Positions 1 through 8,385 of a DNA stretch of 64,000 bases are shown here, in pieces. The DNA is from Paracoccaceae bacterium. GTDB taxonomy: Bacteria; Pseudomonadota; Alphaproteobacteria; Rhodobacterales; Rhodobacteraceae. The stretch lies in NCBI GenBank assembly GCA_002709405.1, contig PAQV01000087.1:1-64000 (forward strand), in the 5' to 3' direction. The position numbers and the translations under genes are program-made. How positions within the stretch are numbered: the stretch's first letter is position 1; every line of letters begins with the position of its first letter. A model generated the notes under the pieces. The model made no database searches. It was given only the letters and a program-made list of their open reading frames with translations, and was not told the origin of the DNA.

Positions 1-420
1 ACGCGCCACGACGCCCGCCGCAAACTGTCGCTGAAGCAGGAAAGCCCCGAGGCCACGGCCTATGAACGGATTTCGACCACCTTCGCGGGATCTGTCCTGA
101 ACGGCGTCATCATCCGCGAGGCGCCGGGGTACCGGAGTGAACCGCAGAGCCACGAGGGCGAGGAGATCTTCTTTGTGCTCGAAGGCGCGCTGACCGTCGA
201 ACTGGAAGGGCAGCGCATCGAACTTGAAGCCGGGGACAGCCTGCATTTCTCGTCCCAGCGGCTGCATTCCACCTGGAACCATACCGATAGCGAAACGGCG
301 ATCCTCCATGTCTGCACGATGGATGTCTTCGGCGACCGTATCGCTGCCGCCGAAGACATTTCCGGCGCACATGCCGGGCACGAAGCCGCATTGATCGAAG
401 CCGCGGGAGAGCACGAATGA
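1..420 (+). CDS. Transcriptional regulator, C-terminal cupin domain (5' end missing)
   Basis: The reading frame is open from base 1, so only about the last 139 residues are present. They form a small-molecule-sensing cupin barrel: the stretch SHEGEEIFFVLEGALTVELE (around residues 49-68 of the fragment) and the later GDSLHFSSQRLHS are the two cupin motifs. In bacteria this barrel commonly sits behind an N-terminal XRE helix-turn-helix, which would lie outside the window. Its stop overlaps the next start (ATGA at 417-420), so it is co-transcribed with the long catabolic operon and may be its regulator. The DNA-binding part is inferred, not seen; a stand-alone cupin is the alternative. Confidence 0.75.
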   Translation, partial: TRHDARRKLSLKQESPEATAYERISTTFAGSVLNGVIIREAPGYRSEPQSHEGEEIFFVLEGALTVELEGQRIELEAGDSLHFSSQRLHSTWNHTDSETAILHVCTMDVFGDRIAAAEDISGAHAGHEAALIEAAGEHE

Positions 421-914
421 CCGCCTGGACCCAATTCGCCACGGCCACCGCGGGCGATGACATCGACGCCATGTTCGCCGCCCTCTGCGCGCTGGTGCAG
501 GAGGAAATCGGCGCCGGGCTGTTCACCGTGATGACCTTTGATCCCGGCACCCGGCTGGCCCGCCGGCGCTGGTCCAACATGCCCGTGGAATCCCCGCCCG
601 GGGGCACCAAGCCGATGCCCCCGACCGACTGGGGTGCGCAGGTGCTGGACAACCATCAGCCCTTCGTCGCGCACGTTCCGGCCGATTTCGCGCCGCATTT
701 CCCGGACCACGAGCTGATCGTCAGCCTGGGCTTCGAAAGCTGCCTGAACCTGCCCGTCGTCGTGCAGGGCGAGGTGCTGGGCACGCTCAACTGCCTTGAC
801 GTGGCGCATCACTACACGCCCGACCGCGTCGCCCGCGCCGCCCGGCTGATCGCCCCGGGCGCGCTTTGCCTGCTGCTGGAACGCCAGGCCAACCCCGAGG
901 AGACATCCGCATGA
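417..914 (+). CDS. GAF domain protein, 165 aa
   Basis: The protein is essentially one GAF domain. Helical N-terminus and the strand LFTVMTFDPGTRLARRRW are followed by a loop, then ESCLNLPVVVQGEVLGTLNC, which is the typical GAF core, and a C-terminal helix. GAF domains bind small ligands or act as sensors or redox proteins. No kinase, cyclase or DNA-binding part is attached. The start ATG overlaps the stop of the cupin regulator and its own stop overlaps the hyuA start at 911, so it is translationally coupled on both sides. GAF proteins next to hyuA/hyuB genes may sense the substrate or serve as accessory subunits; which applies here cannot be read from sequence. Confidence 0.85.
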   Translation: MTAWTQFATATAGDDIDAMFAALCALVQEEIGAGLFTVMTFDPGTRLARRRWSNMPVESPPGGTKPMPPTDWGAQVLDNHQPFVAHVPADFAPHFPDHELIVSLGFESCLNLPVVVQGEVLGTLNCLDVAHHYTPDRVARAARLIAPGALCLLLERQANPEETSA

Positions 915-3013
915 CAAAGACCACGACCCGCGTGGCCACCGATGTGGGTGGCACCTTCACCGATATGGTCTGTTTCGAAACCGACCTGGACACCGGCGAA
1001 AGCCGCATCACCACGGCCAAGTCCGACACCACGCCGCCGAACTTCGAACAGGGCGTGCTGAACGTGCTGGCAAAGGGCGGGGTGGATCCGGCGGGCGTCG
1101 ATTTCATGGCCCATGGCACCACGGTCGTCATCAACGCCCTGACCGAACGCAAGGGCGTCAAGGTCGGTCTGATCACCACCGAAGGCTTCCGCGACACGCT
1201 GGAAATCGCGCGCGGCAACCGGCCCGATTTCTTCAACCTGCATTACGAAAAGCCCGAACCCTTCGTCCCCCGCTACCTGCGTTGCGAGGTCCCCGGGCGG
1301 ATCAACTACCAGGGCGCCGAGACCGAGGCCCTGGACCTGTCGGGCTTGCCCGCGATCCTCGATGGCTTCAAGGCCGACGGCGTGCAGGCGGTGGCCGTGT
1401 CGCTGCTGCATTCCTATGCCAACCCGACCCACGAACAGGCCGTGCTGGAGGCGATCCGCGCCCATTGGCCCGAGGTCTCGGCCGTGGGGTCTCATCAGAT
1501 CAGCCGCGAATGGCGCGAATACGAACGGGGCAATTCGGCCGTGCTGTCGGCCTATGTCCAGCCCGTTGCCGAGCGCTACCTGCGCCGGCTGGAATCCGGC
1601 CTGACCGAGGGCGGTTTCGATGGTCAGCTTTATGTCATGCAATCCAATTGCGGCGTCGACACGCTGGATGCCACCTCGCGCATCCCGATCACCATGGTCG
1701 AAAGCGGCCCGGCGTCCGGCTTCTGGGGTGCGGCGGAACTGGGCAAGCTGATCGGCGAGCCCAACGTGCTGGCGCTCGATATCGGCGGGACCACCGCGAA
1801 ATGCTCGCTGATCGAGGACGGCGAGGTCAAGATCATGACCGATTACTGGATCGAGCGGGACCGGACCTCGGCCGGCTACCCGATCATGGTGCCCGTGGTC
1901 GACCTGGTGGAAATCGGCAATGGCGGCGGGTCGATCGCCTGGGTCGATGATTTCGGCAAGCTGCACGTGGGCCCGCAATCGGCCGGCGCCATGCCGGGCC
2001 CCGCGGCCTATGGCAAGGGCGGCAGTGAGGCCACGACCACCGATGCCAACCTTTGGCTGGGCCGGATCAACCGCGATTACTTCTGCGGCGGCGCGGTCGA
2101 GGCCGACATGGAGGCCACCGGCGCGGCCCTGCAAAAGGTCGCCGACAACCTGGGCGTCGACCGCGACCAGGCCGCACAGGGCATCGTGCGGATCGCCAAC
2201 AACAACATGGTCAACGCGCTGAAACTGGTCTCGCTGAACCGGGGTCACGACCCGCGCGACTTCGTGCTGGTGGCCTTTGGCGGCGGCGGGGCGATGCACG
2301 CCGTGGCGCTGGCCCAGGAACTGGGCGTCAAGAAGGTGGTCATTCCCACCGGCGCGTCGGTCTTTTCGGCCTGGGGCATGATGATGTCCGACCTGCGGCG
2401 CGACTACTTCCTGACCGCGCTTGCCGACATGGGCGAAGGCGCGGCCGAGGGGCTGGAGGCCCGCTTTGCCGAGACCGAGGCCCAGGCCCGCGACCAGTTC
2501 GCCGCCGAGGGCGTGGCACCGGACAAGGTCATCCTGAAACGGTTTGGCAAGTTCCGTTACCAGAACCAGGAACACACCGTCGAAGTCCCCATCGACGGCA
2601 CCGTGACCGAAGCCGCGCTGGCCCGCATCGCCGCCGATTTCCACGAGGCCTACGAGAAGGAATACACCTACCGCCTGTCCGCGCCGGTCGAGATGGTGGG
2701 CCTGCATGTCATCGCCTCGGCCGAGGTGGGCAAGCTGAAACCGGTCGAACACCCCCTGACCGACGCGCCCGCCAGCGCGGCCCAGAAGGGCACGCGCGAT
2801 GTGGACTATGCCACCGAGGGCACCCACGCGGCGGCCATCTACGACGGCGAAAAACTGTTGCCCGGCATGAGCTTTGACGGCCCCGCCATCGTCGAGGACC
2901 CGGGCACGACCATCGTCATCCATCCCGGCAACCGGGTCGAGGTCGACCGCTGGGGCAATCTGCACATCCTGCTGTCGGTCCCGGCCGAAACCCCGGCGAT
3001 GGAGTCCGTCTGA
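911..3013 (+). CDS. hyuA: Hydantoinase/oxoprolinase A-type subunit (HyuA 1), 700 aa
   Basis: This is the ATP-using subunit of a hydantoinase/oxoprolinase/acetone-carboxylase type enzyme. Two ASKHA nucleotide-binding motifs are visible: DVGGTFTD at residues 10-17 and LDIGGTTAKCS near residue 290; VEIGNGGGSIA follows near 335. The length is normal for the family. The family hydrolyses or carboxylates cyclic amides, lactams or ketones in an ATP-dependent way together with a B subunit. I chose ATG 911 because it overlaps the GAF stop (ATGA) and gives a standard N-terminus. The stop overlaps the start of hyuB1 by one base. The true substrate is not determined; N-methylhydantoin, 5-oxoproline and similar compounds are possible. 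Confidence 0.93.
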   Translation: MTKTTTRVATDVGGTFTDMVCFETDLDTGESRITTAKSDTTPPNFEQGVLNVLAKGGVDPAGVDFMAHGTTVVINALTERKGVKVGLITTEGFRDTLEIARGNRPDFFNLHYEKPEPFVPRYLRCEVPGRINYQGAETEALDLSGLPAILDGFKADGVQAVAVSLLHSYANPTHEQAVLEAIRAHWPEVSAVGSHQISREWREYERGNSAVLSAYVQPVAERYLRRLESGLTEGGFDGQLYVMQSNCGVDTLDATSRIPITMVESGPASGFWGAAELGKLIGEPNVLALDIGGTTAKCSLIEDGEVKIMTDYWIERDRTSAGYPIMVPVVDLVEIGNGGGSIAWVDDFGKLHVGPQSAGAMPGPAAYGKGGSEATTTDANLWLGRINRDYFCGGAVEADMEATGAALQKVADNLGVDRDQAAQGIVRIANNNMVNALKLVSLNRGHDPRDFVLVAFGGGGAMHAVALAQELGVKKVVIPTGASVFSAWGMMMSDLRRDYFLTALADMGEGAAEGLEARFAETEAQARDQFAAEGVAPDKVILKRFGKFRYQNQEHTVEVPIDGTVTEAALARIAADFHEAYEKEYTYRLSAPVEMVGLHVIASAEVGKLKPVEHPLTDAPASAAQKGTRDVDYATEGTHAAAIYDGEKLLPGMSFDGPAIVEDPGTTIVIHPGNRVEVDRWGNLHILLSVPAETPAMESV

Positions 3014-4665
3014 TGGCGCTTGATCCGATCACCTCCGAGATCATCCAGAACTCGCTGCAGGCCGCCGCGGACGAGATGTTCGTGGCGATGAAGAAGACGG
3101 CCATGTCCTCGATCATCTACGAGGTGCTCGACATGGGCACCGGGATCATGGACGCGGACGGCGAAATCGCCTCCTCGGGCGCGGGCATTCCGGCCTTTGT
3201 CGGGGTGCTGGACAAGGCTGTTAAGGTTATCGCCGCCAAGTTCCCGGCCGACGTGGTCAAGGACGGCGACGTCTATGCCACCAACGACCCCTTCTACGGC
3301 GGTGTCACCCACCTGAACGACATCATCGTCGCCATGCCGGTCTTTGCCGAGGGCAAGCTGGTCGCCTGGACGGCCAATATCGCCCACAATTCCGACGTTG
3401 GCGGTATGGCCCCCGGCTCGCTGACCGGCGAGGCGACCGAGATCTTCCAGGAAGGCCTGCGCCTGCCCGCGATCCAGCTGGTCGAGGCGGGCAAGCCCAT
3501 CGCCTCGGTCTTTGAAATCCTCAAGGTCAACAGCCGCATGCCCGACGTGCTGGAAGGCGATGTCTGGGCGGCGATTTCGTCCGTGCGCGTGGGCGCGAAA
3601 CGGCTGGTGCAACTGGCGGAGAAATACGGCGTCGCGGCCTTTGAACAGGCGCTGGCCGACTTCATGGACCACGGCGAAAAGGTCTCGCTGGCCGCGCTCG
3701 CCGACCTGCCCAAGGGCAAGTACGAGCTGGACGAGGAACAGGACGACGGATCGACCTTCAACGTCAAGATCGAGATCACCGACGACAAGTTCATCGTCGA
3801 CCTGCGCGACAATCCCGACCAGTCCGCCGGGCCGACCAATTCCTGCCGCGACGGGGTGATGGTGTCGGCGCAGATGCTGTTCAAATCCCTCACCGATCCG
3901 CGCGGGCTGGCCAATGCGGGCAGCTTCCGCCCGATCGAGCTGCTGACCCGCAAGGGCAGCGTCTTCGACGCCCAGGAACCGGCGGCGATGGGCTTTTACT
4001 ATGAACTGGAACTGCGCGCCTATGACATCATGTGGCGCTGCCTGGCCCCCTACATGGCCGACCGGCTGGGCGCGGGGCACTTCGCATCCGTCTGCGGCAC
4101 CTTCATCGGCGGCGTGCACCCGGACACGGGCCGGCACTACACGATCATCGAACCCCAGGTCGGTGGCTGGGGCGCGGCTGGCGGGCGTGACGGGAACTCG
4201 GCCGTGTTCTGCGCCTTCCACGGCGAAACCTACAATTGCCCGGCCGAAATCAACGAGGCCCGCAACGGCGTCATCATCGACCGGATGGAACTGAACACCA
4301 CCCCCGGAGGCGAAGGCCGCGAAACCGGGGGCCGGGGCGTGGTCATCGACTACCGCACCCGGTCCGAGGACGGCTATGTCACCATCGGCTACACCCGGTC
4401 GAAATTCCCGGCCTGGGGGCTGGACGGGGGCCGTGACGGCAGCGCCAATTACGTGCGCTTCATGCCGGTCCAGGGCGAGGCCAGCGAATTTGCCTTCGTC
4501 TCGAACATGAAGACGAAACCGGGCGACGTGATCCGTGTGATCACAGGCAACGGCGGCGGGCTTGGCGACCCGAAGGACAGGCCTCGCGACAAGGTTGCGA
4601 CAGACCTGCGCAACGGTCTGATCAGCGCGGACACCGCGCGAACCATCTACGGATACGAAGGATAA
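3013..4665 (+). CDS. hyuB: Hydantoinase/oxoprolinase B-type subunit (HyuB 1), 550 aa
   Basis: This is the partner of the preceding HyuA. The N-terminus MALDPITSEIIQNSLQAAAD is the classic HyuB opening, ATNDPFYGGVTHLNDI near residues 89-104 is the strongly conserved family motif, and a glycine-rich end (TGNGGGLGDPKDRP) closes the fold. Length is typical. The start overlaps the hyuA1 stop (TGATG), which fits a two-subunit enzyme made in fixed proportion. It closely resembles the HyuB at 6774 (shared opening around AAADEMF and AMS.IIYEVLD), so the two probably arose by duplication; the third HyuB at 16434 is more distant. Confidence 0.93.
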   Translation: MALDPITSEIIQNSLQAAADEMFVAMKKTAMSSIIYEVLDMGTGIMDADGEIASSGAGIPAFVGVLDKAVKVIAAKFPADVVKDGDVYATNDPFYGGVTHLNDIIVAMPVFAEGKLVAWTANIAHNSDVGGMAPGSLTGEATEIFQEGLRLPAIQLVEAGKPIASVFEILKVNSRMPDVLEGDVWAAISSVRVGAKRLVQLAEKYGVAAFEQALADFMDHGEKVSLAALADLPKGKYELDEEQDDGSTFNVKIEITDDKFIVDLRDNPDQSAGPTNSCRDGVMVSAQMLFKSLTDPRGLANAGSFRPIELLTRKGSVFDAQEPAAMGFYYELELRAYDIMWRCLAPYMADRLGAGHFASVCGTFIGGVHPDTGRHYTIIEPQVGGWGAAGGRDGNSAVFCAFHGETYNCPAEINEARNGVIIDRMELNTTPGGEGRETGGRGVVIDYRTRSEDGYVTIGYTRSKFPAWGLDGGRDGSANYVRFMPVQGEASEFAFVSNMKTKPGDVIRVITGNGGGLGDPKDRPRDKVATDLRNGLISADTARTIYGYEG

Positions 4666-4670
4666 GCGCG

Positions 4671-5774
4671 ATGAGCAGCGATGTGATCACAAACCGTCTG
4701 GCGCGGCTGCGCGCCGCGATGAAGGACGAAGGTGTCGAGCTTCTGGCGCTTGGCCCCGGCCCCCACATGCAATGGCTGCTGGGCTTCCAGCCCCATGCGG
4801 ACGAACGGCTGCTGCTGCTGCTGATCACCCAGCACGGAGCCGAGTTTGCCATGCCGGCGCTTGAAGCCGACAGCGCGGGCCAGCACACCGACCTGCCGAT
4901 GCACCTGTGGGCCGATGCCGACGGGCCGGGCGCGGCGCTCGATGCCACCCTGGCGGCGGTCAAGGGCCAGGGCGCGATGGTCGTGGCCATCGACGAGGGC
5001 ATGCGCGCCGATTTCGCGCTGACCCTGCTGGATCTGCTTCCCGGCGCGAAGCACGTCTTTACCACCTCGACCCTGGGCCGTCTGCGGATGATGAAAGACG
5101 AGGACGAACTCGCCCGGCTGAAGACCAGCGCCCTGCTGGCCGACGAGGCAATGAAAACCGCCTTTGCCGCGATCAAGCCCGGCATGACGGAAAACCAGGT
5201 CAAGCAGATCGTCATCGACCGGTTCGGCCAGGACGGGGCCAAGCTGGAATTCGGCATCATCGGCACGGGCGGCAACGGGGCCTTCCCGCACCACCAGACC
5301 GGCGAGACGGTCATCCAGAAGTGCGATGCCATCGTCATCGACATCGGCGCGCGGCTGAACGGCATGCCCTCGGACATCACCCGCATGTGCGTCGTGGGCG
5401 AAAAGCCCGAAGGCTATGACGAGATCCACGCCATCGTCGAAGGCGCCGTCCAGGCCGCCATGCGCGCCGCCAGGCCGGGCGCCACGGCCCGCGACATCGA
5501 CGCCGCCGCGCGCAACCACATCGCCCAGGCGGGCTATGGCGACCACTTCCTGCACCGCACCGGCCACGGGCTGGGGATCGAGGTGCACGAACCGCCCTAC
5601 ATGACCGGATCCTCGGACACGGTGCTGGAAGAAGGCATGGTCTTTTCCATCGAACCGGGCATCTACCTGGTGGGCAAGTTCGGCCTGCGGCTGGAGGAAA
5701 TCGTCTACCTGACCAAGGACGGCGCGGTGAAATTCTCGGAACTGCCGCGCGACGTGGCCGTGGTCGGAGACTGA
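4671..5774 (+). CDS. M24 family metallopeptidase (Xaa-Pro peptidase/creatinase fold), 367 aa
   Basis: The protein has the creatinase N-domain followed by a pita-bread catalytic domain. All five metal ligands of the M24 family can be placed: D224 and D235 in VIDIGARLNGMPSDITRM, H299 in HRTGHGLGIEVHEPP, E328 in FSIEPG and E342 in RLEEIV. This predicts an active two-metal peptidase that releases N-terminal residues or cleaves an amide such as a carbamoyl or prolyl bond. It starts 5 bases after hyuB1 and is followed at once by the oxidoreductase, so it probably acts on the linear product made by the Hyu enzymes. The true substrate is unknown. DddP, another M24 protein, is longer and differs in sequence. 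Confidence 0.9.
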   Translation: MSSDVITNRLARLRAAMKDEGVELLALGPGPHMQWLLGFQPHADERLLLLLITQHGAEFAMPALEADSAGQHTDLPMHLWADADGPGAALDATLAAVKGQGAMVVAIDEGMRADFALTLLDLLPGAKHVFTTSTLGRLRMMKDEDELARLKTSALLADEAMKTAFAAIKPGMTENQVKQIVIDRFGQDGAKLEFGIIGTGGNGAFPHHQTGETVIQKCDAIVIDIGARLNGMPSDITRMCVVGEKPEGYDEIHAIVEGAVQAAMRAARPGATARDIDAAARNHIAQAGYGDHFLHRTGHGLGIEVHEPPYMTGSSDTVLEEGMVFSIEPGIYLVGKFGLRLEEIVYLTKDGAVKFSELPRDVAVVGD

Positions 5775-5775
5775 C

Positions 5776-6774
5776 ATGCCCCGCGCCTGGCAGATCCACG
5801 ATTACAGCGGCTACACGTCCCTGTCGCTCGACACCGTGCCCCAGGGCACGCCGGGGCCGGGCGAGATCCGCATCGCCATCGAGGCCTTTGCCCTGAACTG
5901 GGGCGACATGAACCTGATGGAGGACAAGTACTCGTTCTCGTTCCCCGGGTTCCCGGCCCGCGTCGGCATCGAGGCCTGCGGCGTGATCGACGCCATGGGC
6001 GCGGATGTCGTGGGATACGAGATCGGAGACCGGGTCTGCACCCTGCCCTATTTCTACTATGACAAGGGCGCCAGCACCGAAAGCCTGGTGATGGATCCGG
6101 CCTATGTGACGAAGGCGCCCGAGGGGTTGAGCCCGGTCGAGGCGGCCTCGATCTGGATGCAGTACCTGACCGCCTATTTCCCGATCTCGGAAATCACGCC
6201 GCTTGGCGCGGGGGATTTTGCTCTGGTCACGGCCGGAACCTCGACCGCCGGCGGGTCGATGCTGGAAATCGGCAAGGCCCGGGGCGTGACGATGATCGCC
6301 ACCACGCGGTCGCCGGCCAATGCGGAGTACATGCGCGCGCTCGGGGCGGACCACGTGATCGTCACCGGCCAGGACGACGTGGCCCAGCGGATCGCTAAGA
6401 TCACCGGGGGCCGGGGCGTCAACCTGGTCTTCGATCCCGTGGGCGCGGGGCTGATCGACCAATACGCGCCGGGCCTCGCCCGGGATGCGCGGATCTATTA
6501 CTACGGCTCGCTGGATGGCGAACGGCCCGAGCTGCCCTTTACCGACCTCTTCCAGGCCAACGCGGTGTTCCAGCCCTATTCGGTCTTCAACTACGTGCAG
6601 GACGCCGACCTGCTGCCCAAGGGCAAGGCCTGGATCTACGAGGCGCTGGCCAATGGCGACATCCGGCCCAACGTCGACCGGGTCTACCCGATGGAAGACT
6701 ACATCAAGGCCTGGGACTACCTCAGCCAGCCGCGCAGCGCGCACGGCAAGGTCGTGATCGAGACGGGGATCTGA
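5776..6774 (+). CDS. Quinone-oxidoreductase-like MDR family protein, 332 aa
   Basis: This is a medium-chain dehydrogenase/reductase of the zinc-free quinone oxidoreductase class. The GroES-like N-domain (GVIDAMGADVVGYEIGDRV near residues 72-90) is followed by a Rossmann domain with the nucleotide-binding region ALVTAGTSTAGGSMLEIGKA around 151-170. No structural or catalytic zinc cysteine set is seen. It would use NADPH to reduce an enone, quinone or aldehyde. The gene begins right after the M24 peptidase stop and its own TGA overlaps the next ATG by one base, which places it firmly in the operon. Its place in the pathway is not known. Confidence 0.88.
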   Translation: MPRAWQIHDYSGYTSLSLDTVPQGTPGPGEIRIAIEAFALNWGDMNLMEDKYSFSFPGFPARVGIEACGVIDAMGADVVGYEIGDRVCTLPYFYYDKGASTESLVMDPAYVTKAPEGLSPVEAASIWMQYLTAYFPISEITPLGAGDFALVTAGTSTAGGSMLEIGKARGVTMIATTRSPANAEYMRALGADHVIVTGQDDVAQRIAKITGGRGVNLVFDPVGAGLIDQYAPGLARDARIYYYGSLDGERPELPFTDLFQANAVFQPYSVFNYVQDADLLPKGKAWIYEALANGDIRPNVDRVYPMEDYIKAWDYLSQPRSAHGKVVIETGI

Positions 6775-8345
6775 TGACCGACGATCCCTTTACCCGCGCG
6801 GTCATCCAGGCTGGCCTGACGGCGGCGGCGGACGAAATGTTCGCCGTGCTGAAAAAGACGGCCATGAGCCCGATCATCTACGAGGTGCTCGACGTGGGCA
6901 CAGGCATCACCGATGCCCGGGGCGAAATCGTGTCCTCGGGCGCGGGTATCCCGGGCTTTGTCGGCGTGCTGGACAAGGCGGTGAAGCGGATCGTCGCATT
7001 GCACGGGTCGACAGTGCGCGACGGCGATGTCTTCGTGACCAACGACCCCTATTGGGGCGGCGTCACCCACCTGAACGACGTGGTGATCGCCCAGCCCGTC
7101 TTCGTTGACGACCAGCTTCTGGCCTGGACGGCCTCGATCGCCCATTGGAACGACGTGGGCGGCATGACGCCCGGGTCGATGCCCGCCGACGCCGTCGAGA
7201 TCTTCCAGGAGGGCCTGCGCCTGCCCTGCATCCGGCTGTTCGATGCCGGCCGCAAGATCGACGCTGTCTTCGACATCATCGCCACCAATTCCCGCCTGCC
7301 GGATTTCTGCATGGGAGACCTTTGGGCCCAGATCTCGGCCGGGCGGCGGGCGGCGAAACCCATCGCCGAGATGGCCGCGACCTATGGCACCGACACCTTC
7401 ACGGCCGCCATCGAAGCCGCCTTTGAAGAAGGCGAGCAGCGGGCGCGGACGGGCCTGGCCACCCTGCCCCGGGGCCGCTACCCGGTCGCCCAGGAACAGG
7501 ACGAGGGCGAGACCTGGCACGCGGTGATCGAGATCACCGACGAGGCCTTCATCATCGACCTGACAGAGGCCCCGGCCCAGAAGACCGGGCCCTTCAACAC
7601 CTCGCGCGACGGGGCCCTGATCGCCTGCCAGCTGATCTTCAAGGTGCTCACCGACCCCGAGCTTTACGCCAACGCCGGATCCTTCCGGCCGCTTCAGGTC
7701 ATCACCCGGCCCGGCACGATCTTCGAGGCCACGGCCCCCGCCCCGCACGGTTATTATTCCGAAACCCGGATCCGCCTGTCGGACATGCTGTGGAAGACCA
7801 TGGCCCAGGTCATGCCCGACCGCCTGCCTGCCGGTCATTTCGCCTCGATCTGCGGGACGGTCATCGCCGGCGTCCATCCCGACACCGGGCGGCGCTACAC
7901 CATGGTCGAACCGCAGATGGGCGGCTGGGGCGCCACGGCGGGCCGCGACGGTCTGCACGCCATGTATTCGACGAACCACGGCGACACGTTCAACTGCCCG
8001 GTCGAGATCTGCGAGGCCCGCTACGGCATCGATGTCGGCTGGCGCCGGCTGTCGGACAGCGACGCGGGCCATGGCCTGCACAAGGGCGGTATGGGCATGT
8101 CGACCTGCTATCGCCCCCGCGGCACCGCCACGCTCGCCGCCGGCTACAGCCATGTGCGCGTCCCCGTCTGGGGCGCCAATGGCGGAGACGCCGGGGGCCT
8201 CAACCGCATTGCCGTGCACCGCCAGGATGGCACGGAACAGGACTTCTCCTTCGCTTCGGGGGTCACGCTGACCCCGGGCGACCAATTGCTGATCGAAACC
8301 GCAAACGGAGGAGGCTGGGGCGCATCCGCCCCCAACGACAAATGA
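6774..8345 (+). CDS. hyuB: Hydantoinase/oxoprolinase B-type subunit (HyuB 2, no adjacent HyuA), 523 aa
   Basis: This second HyuB carries the same hallmark VTNDPYWGGVTHLNDV motif near residues 87-102 and the same AAADEMFAVLKKTAMSPIIY opening as HyuB 1. It is slightly shorter and ends with ANGGGWGASAPNDK. No HyuA gene lies beside it: upstream is the MDR oxidoreductase and downstream the importer binding protein. It could share HyuA 1 as an alternative B subunit with a different substrate range. TGATG overlap with the preceding gene shows coupled translation. Both the similarity to HyuB 1 and the missing partner are read directly from the sequence; the sharing of HyuA is inference. Confidence 0.92.
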   Translation: MTDDPFTRAVIQAGLTAAADEMFAVLKKTAMSPIIYEVLDVGTGITDARGEIVSSGAGIPGFVGVLDKAVKRIVALHGSTVRDGDVFVTNDPYWGGVTHLNDVVIAQPVFVDDQLLAWTASIAHWNDVGGMTPGSMPADAVEIFQEGLRLPCIRLFDAGRKIDAVFDIIATNSRLPDFCMGDLWAQISAGRRAAKPIAEMAATYGTDTFTAAIEAAFEEGEQRARTGLATLPRGRYPVAQEQDEGETWHAVIEITDEAFIIDLTEAPAQKTGPFNTSRDGALIACQLIFKVLTDPELYANAGSFRPLQVITRPGTIFEATAPAPHGYYSETRIRLSDMLWKTMAQVMPDRLPAGHFASICGTVIAGVHPDTGRRYTMVEPQMGGWGATAGRDGLHAMYSTNHGDTFNCPVEICEARYGIDVGWRRLSDSDAGHGLHKGGMGMSTCYRPRGTATLAAGYSHVRVPVWGANGGDAGGLNRIAVHRQDGTEQDFSFASGVTLTPGDQLLIETANGGGWGASAPNDK

Positions 8346-8385
8346 CCTGCCACCCCACTCACGGACCAACAGAGGATGTGAACTG

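Noticed and set aside
812-2965. Very long open frame on the minus strand opposite hyuA1
   Set aside because: High GC content leaves antisense frames open. The translation is rich in H, G, Q and D with no recognisable domain, while the plus frame is clearly HyuA.
4671-5774. DMSP lyase DddP, another M24-family enzyme
   Set aside because: The protein is shorter than DddP and keeps the normal peptidase metal ligands and motif spacing.
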